Assembly: GCA_964622325.1 (NCBI GenBank) | Contig: CAZUOJ010000008.1 | Span: 1-64,000 of the forward strand | DNA: 64,000 nucleotides | Source of the DNA: JAJFUB01 sp964622325 | GTDB taxonomy: Bacteria > Armatimonadota > Zipacnadia > Zipacnadales > UBA11051 | Direction: 5' to 3' | In this document: one piece after another, positions 61,369-64,000 of the stretch | Position numbering within the stretch: the stretch's first letter is position 1 | Layout: every line of letters starts with the position of its first letter | Program-made: the position numbers and the translations under genes | The notes under the pieces: model-generated | Seen by the model: the letters and a program-made list of their open reading frames with translations, nothing else | What the model was told of the DNA's origin: nothing | The model's database searches: none

Positions 61369-62310
61369 ATGTCTTGGCTGGAAATCACAATACGTGCTCC
61401 CGCTGCTGCGGCTGAAGCCATAATAGCGCTTCTGAACGAATTTGCCCGTGGCTGCGCCTCTCAGGATACGCCTGAAGGCACGCTATTTTGGGCCTGGCTG
61501 CCTGCTGGCGAAGCTACGGCGGCGCAGCTGGCCGCGTTGCGCGCACGCCTGGCGTCTTTGCCCGAAGAACTTGTTTCTGAGGGACAGCCGGAATTTTCTG
61601 TGCGTACAGTGGAGGAGCAGGATTGGGCCGAAGCCTGGAAAGCCTTTTGGCATCCGCAGCGTGTGGGCAAGCGGCTTGTGATTAAGCCCAGCTGGCGTTG
61701 TTGGCCCCCGCCCGATCATCCCGAATGGGCCCGGGCGGATGATATCCTCATTGAATTAGATCCTGGCATGTCTTTTGGCACAGGCGCTCATCCCACGACT
61801 GTGCTCTGTCTGGAGGCTCTGGAGGAAGTGCTCCTGCCCGCCCCGCAAAACGCCTGTAGCGTTTCACATATTTCTGTTGATGCTTCTTTTTCGTCGGACA
61901 CAGGACGGCGTGTAATTGATTTTGGCTGCGGCTCAGGCATTCTGACAATTGCGGCTCTGAAGCTGGGCGCAAGCTTTGTGCTGGCGCTGGATAAAGATCC
62001 TCTGGCTGTAGAAGTTACACAGGAAAATTGTCAGCGCAATAGATTGACAAAATACGAAACGCGTTGTCAGGATAGCCTGCGGGGCCTGCCTTCGGGCTGG
62101 GATGTGATTGTCGCCAACATCTCTTTGCCTGTTGTATGCGCCGAAGCGCCACACGCCAGGGAGCTGTTGCGGCCGGGCGGCCTGTTTATTGGCTCAGGCT
62201 TTTATGCGGCGCGAAAACAGGAAATTGCGGCCGCTCTGATGAAGGCGCAACTGCGGATAGAAGATTTTCAAGAAAAAGAACATTGGGGCTGTATTATCGC
62301 TTCCCGTTAG
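61369..62310 (+). CDS. prmA: Ribosomal protein L11 methyltransferase
   Basis: A 313-residue SAM-dependent enzyme. Residues 1-80 are the L11-recognition domain (MSWLEITIRAPAAAAEAIIALLNEF). LIELDPGMSFGTGAHPTTVLCLEAL precedes the SAM fold, VIDFGCGSGILTIAALKLGA is motif I, VLALDKDPLAVEVTQENC follows, and VIVANIS is motif IV. About 20 residues (QNACSVSHISVDASFSSDTG) are inserted before motif I. I placed the start at 61369, after the dnaJ stop; no Shine-Dalgarno is seen, so translation is probably coupled. Confidence 0.95.
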   Translation: MSWLEITIRAPAAAAEAIIALLNEFARGCASQDTPEGTLFWAWLPAGEATAAQLAALRARLASLPEELVSEGQPEFSVRTVEEQDWAEAWKAFWHPQRVGKRLVIKPSWRCWPPPDHPEWARADDILIELDPGMSFGTGAHPTTVLCLEALEEVLLPAPQNACSVSHISVDASFSSDTGRRVIDFGCGSGILTIAALKLGASFVLALDKDPLAVEVTQENCQRNRLTKYETRCQDSLRGLPSGWDVIVANISLPVVCAEAPHARELLRPGGLFIGSGFYAARKQEIAAALMKAQLRIEDFQEKEHWGCIIASR

Positions 62311-62313
62311 CCT

Positions 62314-63069
62314 ATGCCGCCGCGCATTTATTTGCCCGCTGAACGATTATCTGCCGAGCGGATTATTCTGCCGCCGGATGTGCTGCATTATTTGTGCCAT
62401 GTATTGCGGATGCAGCCGGAGGAGATTTTTATTGTGTTTGACGGCCAGGGCACAGAATATCGCGTGGCGCTACGCGCTGAACAGGGGCAATTTTACGGGC
62501 AAATTCTGGAGGCCATATCCCGTCCGATGGCGCCGCGCCTGCGGCTGACGCTGTATCAGGGCCTGCCTAAGGGGAAAAAGCTTCCGCTCATTATCCAAAA
62601 GATCACAGAGCTGGGCGTGATGAGGCTTGTGCCTGTGCAAACAGCTCGTTCTGCTGTCCGCTTGGCGGGGCGACAAGAGGGCGAAAAAAAATTACAACGC
62701 TGGCAGAAAATCGCCGATGAAGCGGCCCGCCAATGTGGCCGCACGCAGGGGCTGGAAATTGCGCCCGTGCTATCCTGGGAGCAGGCGCTTGAGGATTGGC
62801 GCCGTTTGGGCCAGCCTGGAATCATGCCTGATGAAACATTGGCCGGCCAAGAAGGGCACAGCCTGCGCGAAACGCTGGCTGGGCTATCCTCCTGGGAGGC
62901 GCTGAGCGTATTCATTGGCCCCGAAGGCGGCTTTGCGCCCTATGAAGCAGCCTCCGGGCGTGAAGCAGGCTTGTTACCTGTATCGCTGGGGCCTCATGTG
63001 TTGCGCACAGAAACAGCAGCGATTGTTATATGTGCCTTGCTTTTATATGAAGCAGGCGATTTGGGCTGA
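62314..63069 (+). CDS. rsmE: 16S rRNA m3U1498 methyltransferase
   Basis: A 251-residue SPOUT-family enzyme. The N-terminal PUA-like part has RIYLPAERL and HYLCHVLRMQPEEIFIVFDGQG. The knotted domain has KGKKLPLIIQKITELGVMRLVPVQTARS, FIGPEGGFAPYEAAS and SLGPHVLRTETAAIVICALLL. It methylates U1498 in the ribosome decoding centre. It starts three bases after prmA, as in many bacteria; coupling explains the lack of a ribosome site. Confidence 0.95.
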   Translation: MPPRIYLPAERLSAERIILPPDVLHYLCHVLRMQPEEIFIVFDGQGTEYRVALRAEQGQFYGQILEAISRPMAPRLRLTLYQGLPKGKKLPLIIQKITELGVMRLVPVQTARSAVRLAGRQEGEKKLQRWQKIADEAARQCGRTQGLEIAPVLSWEQALEDWRRLGQPGIMPDETLAGQEGHSLRETLAGLSSWEALSVFIGPEGGFAPYEAASGREAGLLPVSLGPHVLRTETAAIVICALLLYEAGDLG

Positions 63070-63179
63070 ATCCTTCGTTTGGAAAAGCCGCCGCTCTTTC
63101 CCTCCGGCAACAATTATTAGGCCATAAGCTCATGCGAGGCACATAATAATTTGCCGTTTGCGCTGTTTTTCGGGCTTCT

Positions 63180-64000
63180 TTATTCCTCCAGCACAGCGCA
63201 TTCCGCAATCATAATCCAGCCCTGATCTGCAGCCAGCGAGGGCTGTGTTGTGGCAATTTTAATTTCGTTTTCTCCTGCTTTAAGCACGCCTGGCGGAATA
63301 GCAAAATTATGTTCCTTCCAATTGCGCTCGGGGAAAGGATTAGGCCCTGCAAAAATTGTATGCCCATTAATTGTAATTCGCATAGGCACAACGCCGGGCT
63401 TATCGTCGTCCTGGCCTGTCAGACGCAACTGCATAGGCTTCTGGGGCGCTTCCTGAAGATGCAATATCGTCCACATTTCAGGATTGCGGCTGCCCGCCCC
63501 GTAAATCCATAAGGCCCGCCGCTTGGGACATTCGTATTCGTAATCCTGGGGGCCCACAGCTCCCCGAAAGCCTTCCAATTCCAGCCGAAAGCCGCCCGGG
63601 ATAGCCGTCTGCGCATATTTTTGTTGTTCTCGTTTTAATGTGCCGATAGGATCTTTAATGAGCCGATCGATGACAGGATCGGCGTAAAAAGGAGATCGCT
63701 CCACACGCAAACGGGCGATTTTGTACAGCCATTCCTGGGCGCTCACGCGGCGAATGAAGCTATTAATGCGCTGCTGGCGAGCAATCGCGGCAAATTCGGC
63801 CAGCCGTTGCGCAAAAATTTCTTCGCTGACAGCGAGATTGTCGCTCACGGGATTACGGGCGTTTAAATCGCCAAACAATACACAGAATTTTTCGCGCTGT
63901 ACGCGATACAGCCGCGGCCGATCATTCCGCACAGCCTCCTCGGCTTGTTTCAGCAGGGCGAGCGCTTTTTCGGCATATTCCGCTGTCACAAGATGGGGAT
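63180..64000 (-). CDS. C-terminal part of a probable DUF4838-type glycosidase
   Basis: At least 273 codons, open to the right edge, so the 5' part is missing. A helical region up to about residue 100 of the visible part (AEYAEKALALLKQAEEAVRNDRPRLYRVQREKFCVLF) resembles the helical tail of DUF4838/GH67-like proteins. It is followed by a jelly-roll-like domain (MQLRLTGQDDDKPGVVPMRITINGHTIFAGPNPFPERNW, AGENEIKIATTQPSLAADQGWIMIAECAVLE) of the kind that binds carbohydrate. It would extend the glycosidase set of the window. Confidence 0.6.
   Translation of the reverse strand, partial: PHLVTAEYAEKALALLKQAEEAVRNDRPRLYRVQREKFCVLFGDLNARNPVSDNLAVSEEIFAQRLAEFAAIARQQRINSFIRRVSAQEWLYKIARLRVERSPFYADPVIDRLIKDPIGTLKREQQKYAQTAIPGGFRLELEGFRGAVGPQDYEYECPKRRALWIYGAGSRNPEMWTILHLQEAPQKPMQLRLTGQDDDKPGVVPMRITINGHTIFAGPNPFPERNWKEHNFAIPPGVLKAGENEIKIATTQPSLAADQGWIMIAECAVLEE

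Overview
The window is a gene-dense piece of a GC-rich bacterial chromosome. I found no rRNA, tRNA, CRISPR array, phage gene or transposase. The content points to an uncultivated heterotroph specialised in polysaccharides: about nine secreted or glycosidase-like proteins of families common in Planctomycetota, Lentisphaerota, Armatimonadota and Sumerlaeota, plus two OPT-like DUF6785/DUF6784 membrane proteins. This placement is inference from family content, and no marker in the window fixes the phylum. Shine-Dalgarno sites (AGGAGG, GAGGAG) and sigma70-like promoters are recognisable.

Region 1-11.8 kb is nearly all on the minus strand. It holds a cut-off glucuronate-isomerase-like gene, a discoidin/DUF5703 glycosidase whose 5' end has been tandemly duplicated, a GH43-like propeller protein, a secreted TPR protein, a small TIR-domain protein between AT-rich spacers, a discoidin/GH123-like protein, an array of REP-like palindromes, and a Gfo/Idh/MocA oxidoreductase. 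Region 12-15.6 kb is a plus-strand sugar-phosphate cluster: class II aldolase, an unusual 571-residue zinc dehydrogenase with a duplicated nucleotide-binding domain, and a SrlD-like short-chain dehydrogenase. It ends in a clear terminator.

Region 15.7-40 kb alternates large secreted glycosidases (GH20-like/ThuA fusion, a GH-A-like protein with a C-terminal carbohydrate-binding-like domain, GH42-like, GH39) with housekeeping genes (uvrA, ligA), two glycosyltransferases, a Tat-exported DUF362 lipoprotein and a DegT-type aminotransferase. Region 40-51.5 kb is the most cluster-like: two DUF6785/6784 membrane proteins, two ceramidase-like hydrolases, a TIM-barrel amidohydrolase, a secreted beta-helix protein, a peptidoglycan amidase and a GNAT acetyltransferase.

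Region 51.7-59.3 kb holds a ROK-like kinase with an extra N-terminal domain, an L,D-transpeptidase, a GHL10-like glycosidase overlapping a KDG-kinase-like PfkB gene, a two-CBS protein, and a membrane protein with the GxGD and PAL-like motifs of presenilin-type intramembrane proteases. Region 59.5-63.1 kb is an information-processing group: rpoZ with a very acidic tail, dnaJ, prmA and rsmE. The right edge cuts through the 3' part of a probable DUF4838-type glycosidase.

As a whole, secreted glycosidases would release sugars or uronates. The OPT-like proteins are the only obvious transport candidates, since no SusC/D, ABC or MFS importer is present. The isomerase-like protein, aldolase, dehydrogenases and sugar kinases could process the products. 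The strongest leads are the presenilin-like protein, the repeated pairing of OPT-like and ceramidase-like genes, the tandem-Rossmann dehydrogenase, the acidic-tailed omega subunit and the REP-like array.
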